A DNA stretch of 64,000 nucleotides from Candidatus Anammoximicrobium sp. (GTDB lineage: Bacteria; Planctomycetota; Planctomycetia; Pirellulales; Pirellulaceae). Location: positions 24,444-88,443 of the forward strand of contig JAAYYU010000223.1 of NCBI GenBank assembly GCA_012515235.1, read 5' to 3'. The translations under genes were made by a program, and so were the position numbers. A model generated the notes under the pieces. That model made no database searches. It was not told the DNA's origin and saw nothing but the letters and a program-made list of their open reading frames with translations. Of the stretch, positions 18,403 to 28,061 are shown piece by piece; position 1 is the stretch's first letter, and each line of letters opens with the position of its first letter.

Positions 18403-20598
18403 ATGACAACCACAGCCGAAGCGTTGGCACAGGGATGGCGGGTGCATCAGGCCGGCCAGTGGGCGGCAGCCGAACGAATCTATCGGCAGGTGCTGCAAAC
18501 CAATCCGGCGGACGCCAACGCCTGGTGCTATTTGGGGATCGCTCTCCACGACCAGGACCGGCTGGACGAAGCCGTCGCGGCGTACCGACGGGCGCTTCAG
18601 CTGCAGCCCGCCTTTCCCGTCGCCTTCAACAACCTGGGCAATACGCTGCGGCTGCAACGCAAATTGGCGGATGCCGTCGCCTGCTTCGATCAGGCACTGA
18701 GGCTGAAGCCCGACTATGTGAACGCGCACAAGAACAAAGGGACGGCCTTGGTCTGGGAGGGCCAGTTGGACGAGGCGCTGGCTTGTTACGGCCGGGCCCT
18801 GGAATTCGCCCCCGACGACGCCGATACGCACAAGAACCGGGGCGTGATCCTGCTGCTGCAGGGACGCTTCGACGAAGGCTGGCCGGAATATGCCTGGCGG
18901 TGGAAGACCGACGAAGTGTCGCGGCCGAAGTATCCGCAGCCGCTCTGGGACGGCTCGCCGCTGGACGGCAAGACGATCCTGCTGACGGCCGAACAGGGCT
19001 TGGGCGACACGGTGCATTTCATCCGCTACGCCGCGGTGTTGAAGCAGAGGTACGATTGCCGAGTGATCGCGGCCTGCCCGAAACCGCTGTTGCGACTGCT
19101 GCAGACGTGCCCCGGCCTCGACGCGCTGGTCGCCCAGGAGGAAACTTCCCCGGCCTTTGACGTGTACTGCGCCCTGTTGGACGTTCCCGGAATTCTCCGC
19201 GAGCACGTCGAGACGATTCCCTGCCAGATTCCGTACTTGTCCGCTGATCCGGAACTGGTCCGCCACTGGCACGACTACCTGCAGCCTTACGGCGGCTACA
19301 AAATCGGGTTGGCTTGGCAGGGCAATCCCAAGCACCAGGCGGATCGCATGAGGAGTATGCCGCTGGCGGAGTTCGGCCGCTTGGGAAAACTGAAGGGCGT
19401 CCAGTTCTTCAGCCTGCAGAAGGGCGCCGGGGTCGAGCAGTTGGACGTTCTCGCCGGGGCACTGGATATCGTCCCGCTGGGTACTCAACTGGACGAATCG
19501 GCCGGCGCGTTCATGGACACGGCCGCCGTGCTGTGCAATTTGGATCTGCTGATCACGACGGATACGGCCATTGCGCACGTGGCCGGCGCGTTGGGCGTGC
19601 CCACGTGGCTGGCTCTGTCCTATGTCCCCGATTGGCGGTGGCTGCTGGACCGTCGCGACTCGCCCTGGTATCCCTCCCTTCGCCTTTTCCGCCAGTCGGC
19701 GGTTGGGGCTTGGGGCGGCGTGGTCCGGAGGATGGCCGAGGAACTGCTCCGGTTATCACCGCGCATCCAGCCCCGCCGCAGCGAGGATTACCGCGTGGCC
19801 ACCGCCGGTCCCAATCGGCTGGTCCGCGCGCGGCACGGACTGATGCTGTACAATCGGCACGACATCTATATCGGCCGCTCGCTGGAACTGTACGGGGAGT
19901 TCTCCGAAGCGGAAAGCGACTTGTTCACCCAAGTCGTGCGGCCCGGCCAGGTTGTCGTCGATGCCGGCGCGAACATCGGCGTCCACTCGCTGGTGCTCTC
20001 GAAACTCGTCGGCAATCAGGGGCTTGTGGAGGCGTTCGAACCGCAACGGCGGATCCACGAGATCCTGTGCGCCAACATGGCGCTCAACGGCCGGACGAAC
20101 GTCCGTTGCCGGTGCGAAGCGTTGGGGGAAGCGGCGGGCGAGATCGTGGTGCCGCCCTTGGACTACGACGCCGAGGCCAATTTCGGCGGACTGGGACTGG
20201 GAGGCTACCAGGCCGGTGAGCGGGTCCCCGTGGTCACGATCGATGGCTTGCAGTTGCCGCGCTGTGATTTGCTGAAGGTCGACGTAGAAGGCATGGAGTT
20301 GGCGGTTTTGCGGGGAGCCGCACAGACCGTTCGCCGGTTTTGCCCGCTCTTGTACGTGGAAAACGACCGCCTGGAGGCCTCGCCGGCTTTGATCGAATAT
20401 CTCCTGTCGCTGGACTACCGATTATACTGGCACCTGCCGCCGCTGTTCCATCCGGGCAACTTCTTCGGCAACTCCGCCAACGTGTTTGGCAACATTGTCT
20501 CATCCAACATGTTGTGCATCCACGCCTCGGTCAAGTCGTCGATCAGCGGGTTGACGCCGATCGAAAAACCGGAAGCTCACTGGCTCAAGAAGGGGTGA
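18403..20598 (+). CDS. TPR - glycosyltransferase-like - FkbM methyltransferase fusion
   Basis: 731 residues from ATG 18403. Residues about 1-160 are tetratricopeptide repeats (NADANAWCYLGIALHDQDRL-type units of 34 residues). Residues about 185-440 resemble a GT9/GT41-like glycosyltransferase: ILLTAEQGLGDTVHFIRYA at the start, and LDLLITTDTAIAHVAGALGVPTW as the nucleotide-sugar site. From about 480 to 700 lies an FkbM-type SAM methyltransferase: VVDAGANIGVHSLVLSKLVG, VEAFEPQRR and LLKVDVEGMELAVLRGA. The combination suggests glycan or capsule assembly and O-methylation of sugars. The FkbM domain is normally a separate protein; here it is fused. The DUF6165-like gene begins 10 bases after its stop. 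Confidence 0.88.
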   Translation: MTTTAEALAQGWRVHQAGQWAAAERIYRQVLQTNPADANAWCYLGIALHDQDRLDEAVAAYRRALQLQPAFPVAFNNLGNTLRLQRKLADAVACFDQALRLKPDYVNAHKNKGTALVWEGQLDEALACYGRALEFAPDDADTHKNRGVILLLQGRFDEGWPEYAWRWKTDEVSRPKYPQPLWDGSPLDGKTILLTAEQGLGDTVHFIRYAAVLKQRYDCRVIAACPKPLLRLLQTCPGLDALVAQEETSPAFDVYCALLDVPGILREHVETIPCQIPYLSADPELVRHWHDYLQPYGGYKIGLAWQGNPKHQADRMRSMPLAEFGRLGKLKGVQFFSLQKGAGVEQLDVLAGALDIVPLGTQLDESAGAFMDTAAVLCNLDLLITTDTAIAHVAGALGVPTWLALSYVPDWRWLLDRRDSPWYPSLRLFRQSAVGAWGGVVRRMAEELLRLSPRIQPRRSEDYRVATAGPNRLVRARHGLMLYNRHDIYIGRSLELYGEFSEAESDLFTQVVRPGQVVVDAGANIGVHSLVLSKLVGNQGLVEAFEPQRRIHEILCANMALNGRTNVRCRCEALGEAAGEIVVPPLDYDAEANFGGLGLGGYQAGERVPVVTIDGLQLPRCDLLKVDVEGMELAVLRGAAQTVRRFCPLLYVENDRLEASPALIEYLLSLDYRLYWHLPPLFHPGNFFGNSANVFGNIVSSNMLCIHASVKSSISGLTPIEKPEAHWLKKG

Positions 20599-20608
20599 GA
20601 CGCAGACC

Positions 20609-21004
20609 ATGCAAGCCAAGCCCATTCTGGTGGAAATCGCTCCGGGCGAATTGATCGACAAGATCACCATCCTGGAGATCAAATCCGGGCGGATCGCCAA
20701 CGCCGACAAATTGAGAAACGTCCGCGTCGAGTTGCACCTTCTGAAAGCCGCCCGTGACAAGGCGATGGCCCCCACGCAGGAACTGGCCGCACTTACGGCC
20801 CAGTTGAAGCAAGTCAACGAGAAGCTGTGGGAAATCGAGGCCAGCCTCCGCGTTTGCGAACACGAGCGGGATTTCGGGCCGAAGTTCATCGAACTGGCGA
20901 GATCGGTGTACTGCAACAACGACAAGCGAGCGGCCCTGAAGCGGCAAATCAACGAGTTGCTGGGGTCGAAGCTGCTCGAAGAGAAATTCTACGCCGAGTA
21001 CTGA
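20609..21004 (+). CDS. DUF6165-like small protein
   Basis: 131 residues. From memory the N-terminus (ILVEIAPGELIDKITILEIK) is the signature of the DUF6165 family, which often sits beside TPR-glycosyltransferase genes; I cannot verify this without a search. The middle is a long charged helix (LRNVRVELHLLKAARDKAM, then ALTAQLKQVNEKLWEIE), likely a coiled coil, and the C-terminus is basic. The gene starts ten bases after the fusion gene, so it is probably cotranscribed and may be a partner or regulator of that enzyme. Confidence 0.8.
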   Translation: MQAKPILVEIAPGELIDKITILEIKSGRIANADKLRNVRVELHLLKAARDKAMAPTQELAALTAQLKQVNEKLWEIEASLRVCEHERDFGPKFIELARSVYCNNDKRAALKRQINELLGSKLLEEKFYAEY

Positions 21005-21019
21005 CCCGCCCCCACCGAC

Positions 21020-21114
21020 CGACTTTCCGAGCCGTGCCCGGCCAGGTAGCCCGACTCTCCGAGCCGTGTCCGCCAGTTTCCCTCGCGTTATAGGCTCCGG
21101 GTGTTTCCCTCGCG
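21020..21114. repeat. Short direct repeats upstream of the SUMF1-like gene
   Basis: CGACTTTCCGAGCCGTG at 21020-21036 recurs at 21052-21068 with one mismatch. GTTTCCCTCGCG occurs at 21076-21087 and again at 21103-21114. They lie in the leader before the SUMF1-like gene and look like fragments of dispersed intergenic repeats. Confidence 0.7.
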
Positions 21115-21194
21115 GCCATCCCGGATTATCATGGGCCGTACTTGTTTGTCATCACACAACGTTTCCCGCCTTGAATTGTACGAGGAGTCAGCGC

Positions 21195-22364
21195 ATGTCT
21201 TGTTTAGGCCTTGTTTTGCGTCGTTCGTTCGCAGTCTTTTTGGTGGCTACTGGAGTCGCGATCTGGACGGCAGGCGGCTTGGGGCAACCGGATCAGGTTT
21301 GGGCAGCGGAAGGTTCCACCGCAGATCCCAGCGTTTCGCCACCCGTCTCTTGGCTGTTGAAGCCGGTCGAGACACCCAACGCCGACGCCACGACCGAAGC
21401 CGAGATGAAACCGTACACCCAGAAGATCATCGGGACCGACGTCAAGTTCGACATGGTTCCGATCCCCGGTGGCAAGTTCGTGATGGGCAGTCCGGAAAAC
21501 GAAGCCGACCGCAAGGAAGATGAGGGCCCGCAGTTCGAGGCCGAGGTGGAGCCGTTCTGGATGGGCAAGTGCGAAGTCACTTGGGAAGAGTACGAGCTGT
21601 GGGGCATGGGACTGGACAAGCAATTCCGCAAGGTCACCGGCGCCAAGACGACCGAATGGGACACCTTGGCGGATGCGATCACGATGCCCACCAAGCCCTA
21701 CGCCGACATGTCGTTCGGCATGGGCAAGGAGAAGACGCCTGCCATCAGCATGACGCAGTTGTCCGCCAAGATGTACTGCAAGTGGCTGTCGGCAAAAACC
21801 GGCTACTACTATCGGCTGCCGACAGAAGCGGAATGGGAGTACGCCTGCCGCGCCGGCACCAAGACCGCTTACAGCTTTGGGGACGATTCCGACGACATGG
21901 ACGATTACGGCTGGCACTACGGCAACAGCGACGACAAGTACCACAAGGTCGGTGAAAAGAAGCCCAACCCGTGGGGCCTGCACGACATGCACGGGAACGT
22001 GGCCGAGTGGGTACTGGATCAGTATACGCCGGACGGCTACCAGAAGCCGGCCGCCACGCCCGTGAAGAATCCCGTCTTCGTGCCGACCAAGATCGACCCG
22101 CGGGTGGTCCGCGGCGGTTCCTGGTTTGACGACGCCGACCGGGCGCGGAGTGCGGCCCGCGCGGGTTCCACCACCGACTGGAAAGCCCAGGATCCCCAGA
22201 TCCCGCAGAGCGTCTGGTACCTGACCGATGCCGAGTTCATCGGCTTCCGGGTGGTTCGCCCCTTGCGAAAGCCCACGCCGGAAGAGGCCGCCAAGTACGA
22301 TATTGACGAAGTGCAGAAACAGGACATGCTCGACTATAAAGAAATGCGCGGTGCGGTCGAGTGA
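21195..22364 (+). CDS. Secreted SUMF1/FGE-fold protein without the catalytic cysteines
   Basis: 389 residues from ATG 21195 with GAGGAG upstream. The N-terminus is a signal or anchor sequence (hydrophobic SFAVFLVATGVAIWTAGGLG). From about residue 85 there is a formylglycine-generating-enzyme fold: FDMVPIPGGKFVMGSPENEADRKEDEGP, then CEVTWEEYELW, LPTEAEWEYACRAGT, NPWGLHDMHGNVAEWV and VRGGSWFDDADRARSAARAG. Genuine enzymes carry a Cys pair in the RGGSY-type motif; here that stretch has no Cys, so sulfatase activation is unlikely. Such proteins are abundant in planctomycetes and probably bind or scaffold. The last ~20 residues are acidic. Confidence 0.88.
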   Translation: MSCLGLVLRRSFAVFLVATGVAIWTAGGLGQPDQVWAAEGSTADPSVSPPVSWLLKPVETPNADATTEAEMKPYTQKIIGTDVKFDMVPIPGGKFVMGSPENEADRKEDEGPQFEAEVEPFWMGKCEVTWEEYELWGMGLDKQFRKVTGAKTTEWDTLADAITMPTKPYADMSFGMGKEKTPAISMTQLSAKMYCKWLSAKTGYYYRLPTEAEWEYACRAGTKTAYSFGDDSDDMDDYGWHYGNSDDKYHKVGEKKPNPWGLHDMHGNVAEWVLDQYTPDGYQKPAATPVKNPVFVPTKIDPRVVRGGSWFDDADRARSAARAGSTTDWKAQDPQIPQSVWYLTDAEFIGFRVVRPLRKPTPEEAAKYDIDEVQKQDMLDYKEMRGAVE

Positions 22365-22647
22365 GGGAGCGATTGCGGAAACAACCCGGCTGGCTTCCGT
22401 TTCGGAACGGTGAGCGGACGGACGCGGGCCTCCGGTTCCGGCTTGGCCGTCAAACCGGCGGCTGGCGTCGTGCCGCTCATGTGTCATCGGACACTCGTTC
22501 CTCGAACGACGAAGCGCCGGGCTCCTGGGCCGCAGCCAGGCAGCACGGACCGCCTTGCCCCCACGCGAACGTCGCTGATGTCCCATGCAGGCGTTATTCT
22601 CACGGCCCCGATTGCTCGCTTTCCCGCTCTGACGAAAGGAACGATTC

Positions 22648-23997
22648 ATGAACGCTTCCCAGGCTCGGACTTTGCCTTCCGCCACGCGTCGTGACTTTCT
22701 GAAGCACACATCGACCACTCTGGCGGGATTGTCGCTCTCGCACGGGTTGGCTGCCCGGAGCTATGCGGCCGAGCAGAACACGGTCAAAATCGCCTTGATC
22801 GGTTGTGGCGGGCGAGGAACCGGGGCCGCGGCCAATGCGCTTGCGACCGCCGGGCCCACGCAACTGGTGGCCATGGCGGACGTCTTCGACAACCGCTTGA
22901 CGGCCAGCCTGAAGAATCTCTCCGGGAAGTACGCCGACAAGGTGGACGTCGCTCCGGACCGGCAGTTTCTGGGGATGGACGGATTCAAAAAAGCCATCGA
23001 CCTGATCGCTCCCGGAGGCGTCGCCGTGCTGGCCACGCCGCCCGCCTTCCGGCCGATCCACTTGGAGTACGCGGTCGCCAAAGGTTGTCACGTGTTCATG
23101 GAGAAGTCCTTCGCGGTCGACGCGCCGGGAATCCGTCGCGTCTTGAAGGCCGGCCAGGACGCGAAGGCAAAGAATCTGAAGATCGCCGGCGGGCTGATGA
23201 GCCGCCATTACCAGCCGTTGGAAGACGCCGTAGCCCGCATCCACGACGGGCTGATCGGTGAGGTCATCACGGCCTGGGCGTATCGCGAGCACGGACCGGT
23301 CGGATTTTCGCCCAAAACGCCCAACGAAAGCGAGCTGTCGCACCAGATCCGCAATTACTCGTGCTACACCTGGCTGAATGGCAGTTTCCTGTTGGACTGG
23401 CTGATTCACAACCTGGACGTCTGCTGCTGGGTCAAGGACGCCTGGCCGGTGTCCGCCCAGGGCCAGGGCGGTCGGCAGGTCCGCACCGAAGCAGATCAAC
23501 TGTTCGACCACTATGCCGTCGAGTACTCGTTCGCGGACGGCACGCGTCTGTTCGCTCAAGGCCGGCATCAAGCCAATACGTGGGGCTTCTTTGGGGACAT
23601 CATCCACGGGGCCAAAGGTTCCGCGGTCCTGGGCGAGGGGATCCCGCAGCCCAAGATCTATCAAGGCCATCTGCAGTCCCAGGAAAATCAAATCTGGGAA
23701 TACCAAGGTGCGCCCTGCAATCAGTATCAACGAGAACACGATCTCCTGTTCGCCGCAATCCGCGAAGACAAGCCCTATAACGAGACGGAACGTTGCGCGT
23801 ACGCAGCCATGACCGGTATCCTGGGCCGCATGGCCGCGGAGTCCGGCCAGAGGATCACCTGGGAACAAGCGTTGGCGTCCGACCTGGAACTGGCGCCGGG
23901 CTTGGATCAGTACACGATGCAGTCCGCAGCGCCGGTTACCGCAGACGACCAGGGCCGCTATCCGCTCGCCATGCCCGGCAGGACGAAGGTGCTGTGA
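22648..23997 (+). CDS. Tat-exported Gfo/Idh/MocA oxidoreductase
   Basis: 449 residues with AAAGGA upstream. A Tat signal (TRRDFLKHTSTTLAGLSLSHG) precedes the Rossmann NAD(P)-binding domain: VKIALIGCGGRGTGAAANA. The conserved active-site EK motif is seen as CHVFMEKSFAVDAPG near residue 155, followed by a C-terminal GFO/IDH domain with HNLDVCCWVKDAWPV. The family oxidises or isomerises sugars and inositols using NAD(P). Secreted Tat-dependent versions are typical of planctomycetes; the substrate is unknown. This is the first of three related genes in the window. Confidence 0.92.
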   Translation: MNASQARTLPSATRRDFLKHTSTTLAGLSLSHGLAARSYAAEQNTVKIALIGCGGRGTGAAANALATAGPTQLVAMADVFDNRLTASLKNLSGKYADKVDVAPDRQFLGMDGFKKAIDLIAPGGVAVLATPPAFRPIHLEYAVAKGCHVFMEKSFAVDAPGIRRVLKAGQDAKAKNLKIAGGLMSRHYQPLEDAVARIHDGLIGEVITAWAYREHGPVGFSPKTPNESELSHQIRNYSCYTWLNGSFLLDWLIHNLDVCCWVKDAWPVSAQGQGGRQVRTEADQLFDHYAVEYSFADGTRLFAQGRHQANTWGFFGDIIHGAKGSAVLGEGIPQPKIYQGHLQSQENQIWEYQGAPCNQYQREHDLLFAAIREDKPYNETERCAYAAMTGILGRMAAESGQRITWEQALASDLELAPGLDQYTMQSAAPVTADDQGRYPLAMPGRTKVL

Positions 23998-24006
23998 CGG
24001 ATCCGC

Positions 24007-25092
24007 TCACCCGCATCCCACGACCTGCGGATCGCGAGGCAGCACGAGGCTGATGCAGACGCCTTCGCCAGGCGTGCTGTCGATGGTCGCGCGCCCGCCG
24101 ATCAACCGGGCGCGGTCGCGGACCCCGAGCAAGCCGTAGTGGCCCTCTTCAACCGCGTCGGGATCGAAGCCGACACCCCAGTCGCGGACGACGATTTCCG
24201 GGCCTTCTTCGGTGTCGTTCAATTCCACCCTGGCTCGTTCCGACCGGCTGTGACGCCGGACGTTCGTCAGGCACTCTTGAACGATCCGGTAGACGGCCAA
24301 TTCGGATTCGGGGGTCAGACGCGGAAAGGTCTTGGCGATCTTCAGTTCGACGGCGATCCCGCTGGCCTCGGACACGCGTTGAGTCAGCGTCCGCAGGGCG
24401 CCGACCAGACCGGCGGGCGCCAAGTCCGGCGGCCGGACGCGGTCGATCAACTGGCGTGCCTCGGCCGCTGCTTGGCGCAAAGCCTCGGTGACCGCGTCCA
24501 ACTTCTGCTCCGCATTCGGCTTGCCTTTGCCAACGCTCCAGCGGTAAGCGTCCAGTTGCATCAGCGCGGTGAGCATTTCCTGGACGAACCCGTCGTGGAT
24601 TTCATAGGCGATCAATTGCCGCTCCCGGTCGGTCAGCTTCAGCACCTGCTCGACCGCCGCCAACTTCTGGTCTTTCTGCTTCTCCAGCGCCTTGCGCTCG
24701 CTGACGTCGACGAACACCGCCAACATGCATTCCACGTCTTCACAGACCAGCGGCCGCTGCCAGACCGACAGCCACAACGCCGTTCCGTCTCGGCGAAGAC
24801 TCTGCACCTCTACGCCACTGACGTGCCCGTCCTTCTTGAGCAACTCGCGCAGATGACGCCGGTCCTGCAGACGGTGAAAGAGGAAATCGCAATTGCGGTT
24901 CCACAAGCGAGCGGCGTCCGTGTCAAACAGGCTTTCCAAAGCCCGATTGGTGTACAGGATTTTTGCGTCTGCGCAGCGAATGATCACCAGCGGTAGGGGC
25001 AGGGATTCCACGATTCGCCGGAACCCTTCCGTTCCGTCAAGCTGTCTTGGCAGCGCAGGGCGCTCGCTAGAAGACCGTTTGGATCGGGGCAC
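24007..25092 (-). CDS. PAS-domain sensor histidine kinase, NarX/DegS class
   Basis: 361 residues from GTG 25092, preferred because GGAGG lies eight bases upstream; a TTG at 25107 is possible. Residues about 20-135 form a PAS domain (ADAKILYTNRALESLF and DGTALWLSVWQRPLVC). A HisKA_3 dimerisation domain follows with phosphoacceptor His166 in YEIHDGFVQEML, where the class usually has LHD. The HATPase domain has the N-box ECLTNVRRHSRS, the G1 box VRDWGVGFDP and YGLLGVRDRARLIGG. No membrane segment, so it senses a cytoplasmic signal, possibly redox or a ligand. No response regulator gene is adjacent. Confidence 0.9.
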   Translation of the reverse strand: MPRSKRSSSERPALPRQLDGTEGFRRIVESLPLPLVIIRCADAKILYTNRALESLFDTDAARLWNRNCDFLFHRLQDRRHLRELLKKDGHVSGVEVQSLRRDGTALWLSVWQRPLVCEDVECMLAVFVDVSERKALEKQKDQKLAAVEQVLKLTDRERQLIAYEIHDGFVQEMLTALMQLDAYRWSVGKGKPNAEQKLDAVTEALRQAAAEARQLIDRVRPPDLAPAGLVGALRTLTQRVSEASGIAVELKIAKTFPRLTPESELAVYRIVQECLTNVRRHSRSERARVELNDTEEGPEIVVRDWGVGFDPDAVEEGHYGLLGVRDRARLIGGRATIDSTPGEGVCISLVLPRDPQVVGCG

Positions 25093-25586
25093 GCGGGTTT
25101 CCTCCAAGTCTTACAAGTATCTCCCCTCCGCACGTAGTGACGCGAGACTGCCACAATCCCCAGGTAATCCTATGCTACCAAAGGTCGGATGTCGAGGCCT
25201 CAAGTCGGGGCGATTCGGCCGTAATTCCGATGTTTCAGCGTCCCCATGCCGGTTTCTGGAGGGTTGTCGGCGGATGTAAATACTCGGCTTTTTTGCGTCA
25301 AGACCGCATTTTTTTCGGACAGAGAATCTGAATTGGACGCCTGCAGTTTGTCGGGAGATGACCGGAACCTGGACTGCCGCCCTTGGGCATAACGCGTTCC
25401 GAAAGACTTTCGACTTGACGCCAACGGCAGAAACGGCCCTAATTGAGCGAGCATTCGGTCGCCACCTGCTTGCGAGTTTCGTTCCGACACAATCACCCCA
25501 GACTTTGCCGGACAATCACAACTCCAGGCTCTACAGGCGAGCCAACTGACCGCTCAGGCACCTGGGATTCACGTCACGGAGGAAGA
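25093..25586. other. Divergent intergenic region, 494 bases
   Basis: Separates the leftward kinase gene from the rightward TolC-like gene. The stretch near 25285-25320 is T-rich and AT-richer than average. No gene, hairpin or clear promoter hexamers identified; GGAGGA before 25587 is the ribosome site of the next gene. Confidence 0.4.
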
Positions 25587-26771
25587 ATGATGTCCCTGTT
25601 TACGCTCTGCTTCCTGGCGGTCGTTGTTGGCCAGACGACAGAGATGGACCGCGAGTCACCCAGTTCGCAGTTGCAGCTTGGCCCGCTGCAAGCGCCCGCT
25701 ACGTTGGAAGGCCAGCCGCCGCGATCCGCTCCGGATGCTTCCGCCGAACCGTCCCCAGCGATGCTGCAGGCCCCCGCTTCGGCACCGTATCGCTCGATCT
25801 ACGGTGGCCCGACGGAAGCGGCAGCAGATGCGGCGCCCCGTTTGAGCCCTGACGACGCGGTTTCAGCCGTTTCCGAGCCAACGCTGACCTCGCTCCCTTC
25901 GGCCGCATCGGCCAAGCCGGCGGGGTTGCTTCTTCAGGAAGCGCTGTCGGCACCGGACCGAGACGGTCTGGCGGGCCGTCCTGTGGCGTTGCAATCGCTG
26001 CTCGGACAGGCGACCGTCGGGACTCGCCGCCTGGATGCCGTCGCGGCTTACTGGCGTTTGGCGCACGCCGTGGCAGGCCATCACTATGCGTTGGACGAAC
26101 AGCGGTTTCTGGCGAGCTTGACTGCCAGCGACAGCCGCGACGAACAGGCGTTGTTGGCAGCCGCTCAAGCGACGGCCAAGGCGGAACGGGCGGAATCGCG
26201 TCTGGCGGCGATTCACGCCCAGAAAACGCTGGCTGAATTCGCGCTACCCGGACCGGATGCAGCGTGGCTCCTGCCCGCCGATCCGCCGTTTGTCGGCGCT
26301 TACCGCACCTATTTCCAAGAACTGAACGAGCGGGGAGCGGCAGCCGATGACCTGCGGCAGGTCGACGAGACCTTGCCGGTGATCCACGAGTTGATCGACG
26401 CGCAAGCCGAAGCCGTCTTCGCCGCCGGGACAGCGATGAACCAGGTGCGGCAAGCCTTTGAGCAACGGCAGGCATCGCTCGTCCAAGTGCTGGATGCCGT
26501 CCAACGGCTGACCCGCCATCGGCGCGCCTTCCTGGCAGCCGTCGAAGAGTACAACAAACAAATCGCCCGTTACGCCCTGTCGGTGACGCTGCCCGCCGCC
26601 ACCGGCGAACGCGTCGTGGGCATGTTGATCGACACGGGCAAAGGCCGCAGGTCCGTGCTGGCCTCGAAAAAGGACAGCGGCCAGATTCAACGCGTGTCCG
26701 GTGAAGAAGCCGTGAGGGATGACGAGCAGGCCGGGCCTCAGTTTCGCCCGCCCCGGCTGGATTCGCCATGA
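25587..26771 (+). CDS. Secreted TolC-like coiled-coil protein
   Basis: 394 residues from ATG 25587 with GGAGGA upstream; a second ATG follows at once. A hydrophobic N-terminus (SLFTLCFLAVVVGQTT) is a signal peptide. Residues about 20-130 are Pro/Ala-rich. The rest is almost wholly helical: LDAVAAYWRLAHAVAGHHYALDEQ, a heptad-rich stretch through AAQATAKAERAESRLAAIHAQ, and VEEYNKQIARYAL, which recalls the TolC/outer-membrane-efflux coiled coil. The usual two-fold repeat and beta-barrel strands of a full TolC are not clear, so it may be a partial or divergent relative. The C-terminus is charged. Confidence 0.65.
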   Translation: MMSLFTLCFLAVVVGQTTEMDRESPSSQLQLGPLQAPATLEGQPPRSAPDASAEPSPAMLQAPASAPYRSIYGGPTEAAADAAPRLSPDDAVSAVSEPTLTSLPSAASAKPAGLLLQEALSAPDRDGLAGRPVALQSLLGQATVGTRRLDAVAAYWRLAHAVAGHHYALDEQRFLASLTASDSRDEQALLAAAQATAKAERAESRLAAIHAQKTLAEFALPGPDAAWLLPADPPFVGAYRTYFQELNERGAAADDLRQVDETLPVIHELIDAQAEAVFAAGTAMNQVRQAFEQRQASLVQVLDAVQRLTRHRRAFLAAVEEYNKQIARYALSVTLPAATGERVVGMLIDTGKGRRSVLASKKDSGQIQRVSGEEAVRDDEQAGPQFRPPRLDSP

Positions 26772-27035
26772 AGCCCGTGGTCCAACGCGGGCACACGGAC
26801 CTGTCTCTCCGATGCCTCGGAACGTGCTGCCCCAACCGTCTTGGCGGGCCCGTGCAGCACACAGAATCGGTTCTCGGATTATTCCTAACCACTGTTCCGC
26901 CAGCAGGTTCGGAAGACCGCGGGATGTAGCTTTCGGGGCCGGAATGCGTTCTTGGTCGCGTTGACACGGCGACAAGGCACGCGCACAATAGCACGTTTCC
27001 ACCGTGCCTATTTTCGAACCGCGTGGAGTAGACCC

Positions 27036-27944
27036 TTGCAAGAGGCGATTGCAAAAGCGGATACACTCATCGAAGCGTTGGGCTGGATCCGTCGTTTTCG
27101 CGACAAGGTGACCGTCATCAAATTGGGCGGCAGCCTGATGGAGCAGTCGGATTCGCTGCTGCACGTGCTGGTCGACATCGTCTTTATGGAGACCGTCGGC
27201 ATGCGGCCCGTCGTCGTGCATGGCGGCGGCGCGGCCATCAGTCGGGCGATGGACGCGGCGGGCATTCGGCCCCAATTCATCCAAGGCCGCCGCTTTACCG
27301 ACGAGCGTTCGCTGGAAATCGTCGAACGCGTCTTGGCCGGAGAGATCAACGAGGCGCTGTCGCGGCGGATCGAGGAATTGGGCGGCCGCGCAATGAGCCT
27401 GAATTTCCGCACCACCTGCGTGCTGTACGGACGCAAGGCGCAACTGAGCGATGACCAAGGCCGGACGCTCGATCTCGGCCACGTCGGCGAGGTGACTCGC
27501 GTCGACAGTTCGTTGATCGAGAAGATGTCTCAGGCCGGACTGATCCCGGTGATCCCGTCCATGTGCTGGGACGACAACGGCCACAAGCTGAACGTCAACG
27601 CCGACACGGCCGCGATGGCTGTCGCGGAAGCCTTGAGCGCAGAGAAGTTGGTTTTCCTCAGCGATGTTCCCGGCGTCCTGCGCGACAAGAACGATCCCGC
27701 GTCGCGGGTGCATACGCTGAGCGCCCCAGAGGCGCGGCGACTGATTCGCGAAGGCGTTGTCGGCGGCGGGATGATCCCCAAAGTCGAGGCCTGTCTGGAG
27801 ACGCTGCAGCGCGGCGTCAAGAAAATCCACATCGTCGACGGCCGGTTGCGGCATTCCTTGCTGTTGGAAATCTACACCACCAGCGGCGTCGGCACGGAGA
27901 TCGTGCAAACCATTCCGCCGGACGCTTCCAACCAACGAGCCTAG
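27036..27944 (+). CDS. argB: Acetylglutamate kinase
   Basis: 302 residues from TTG 27036, with GGAG seven bases upstream; an upstream in-frame start at 26952 has no ribosome site. Amino acid kinase fold: VTVIKLGGSLM near residue 30 (phosphate-binding Lys), VVVHGGGAAISRAM, NVNADTAAMAVAEAL, and KLVFLSDVPGVL near 205. The GGMIPKVEACLETL stretch is the usual C-terminal element. It phosphorylates N-acetylglutamate, step two of arginine synthesis. It opens an argB-argD-argF block. Confidence 0.95.
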   Translation: MQEAIAKADTLIEALGWIRRFRDKVTVIKLGGSLMEQSDSLLHVLVDIVFMETVGMRPVVVHGGGAAISRAMDAAGIRPQFIQGRRFTDERSLEIVERVLAGEINEALSRRIEELGGRAMSLNFRTTCVLYGRKAQLSDDQGRTLDLGHVGEVTRVDSSLIEKMSQAGLIPVIPSMCWDDNGHKLNVNADTAAMAVAEALSAEKLVFLSDVPGVLRDKNDPASRVHTLSAPEARRLIREGVVGGGMIPKVEACLETLQRGVKKIHIVDGRLRHSLLLEIYTTSGVGTEIVQTIPPDASNQRA

Positions 27945-28061
27945 CCGGGCCGGGAACCTTTCCACGGGTTCCGGTGTCTGAGGGAAATTCCGTTTTTCGA
28001 AGTTTCGAAATACTACGCCGGTCCATCCGGCAGACAGACTTACCAACAGGAGGCCCTTTCG

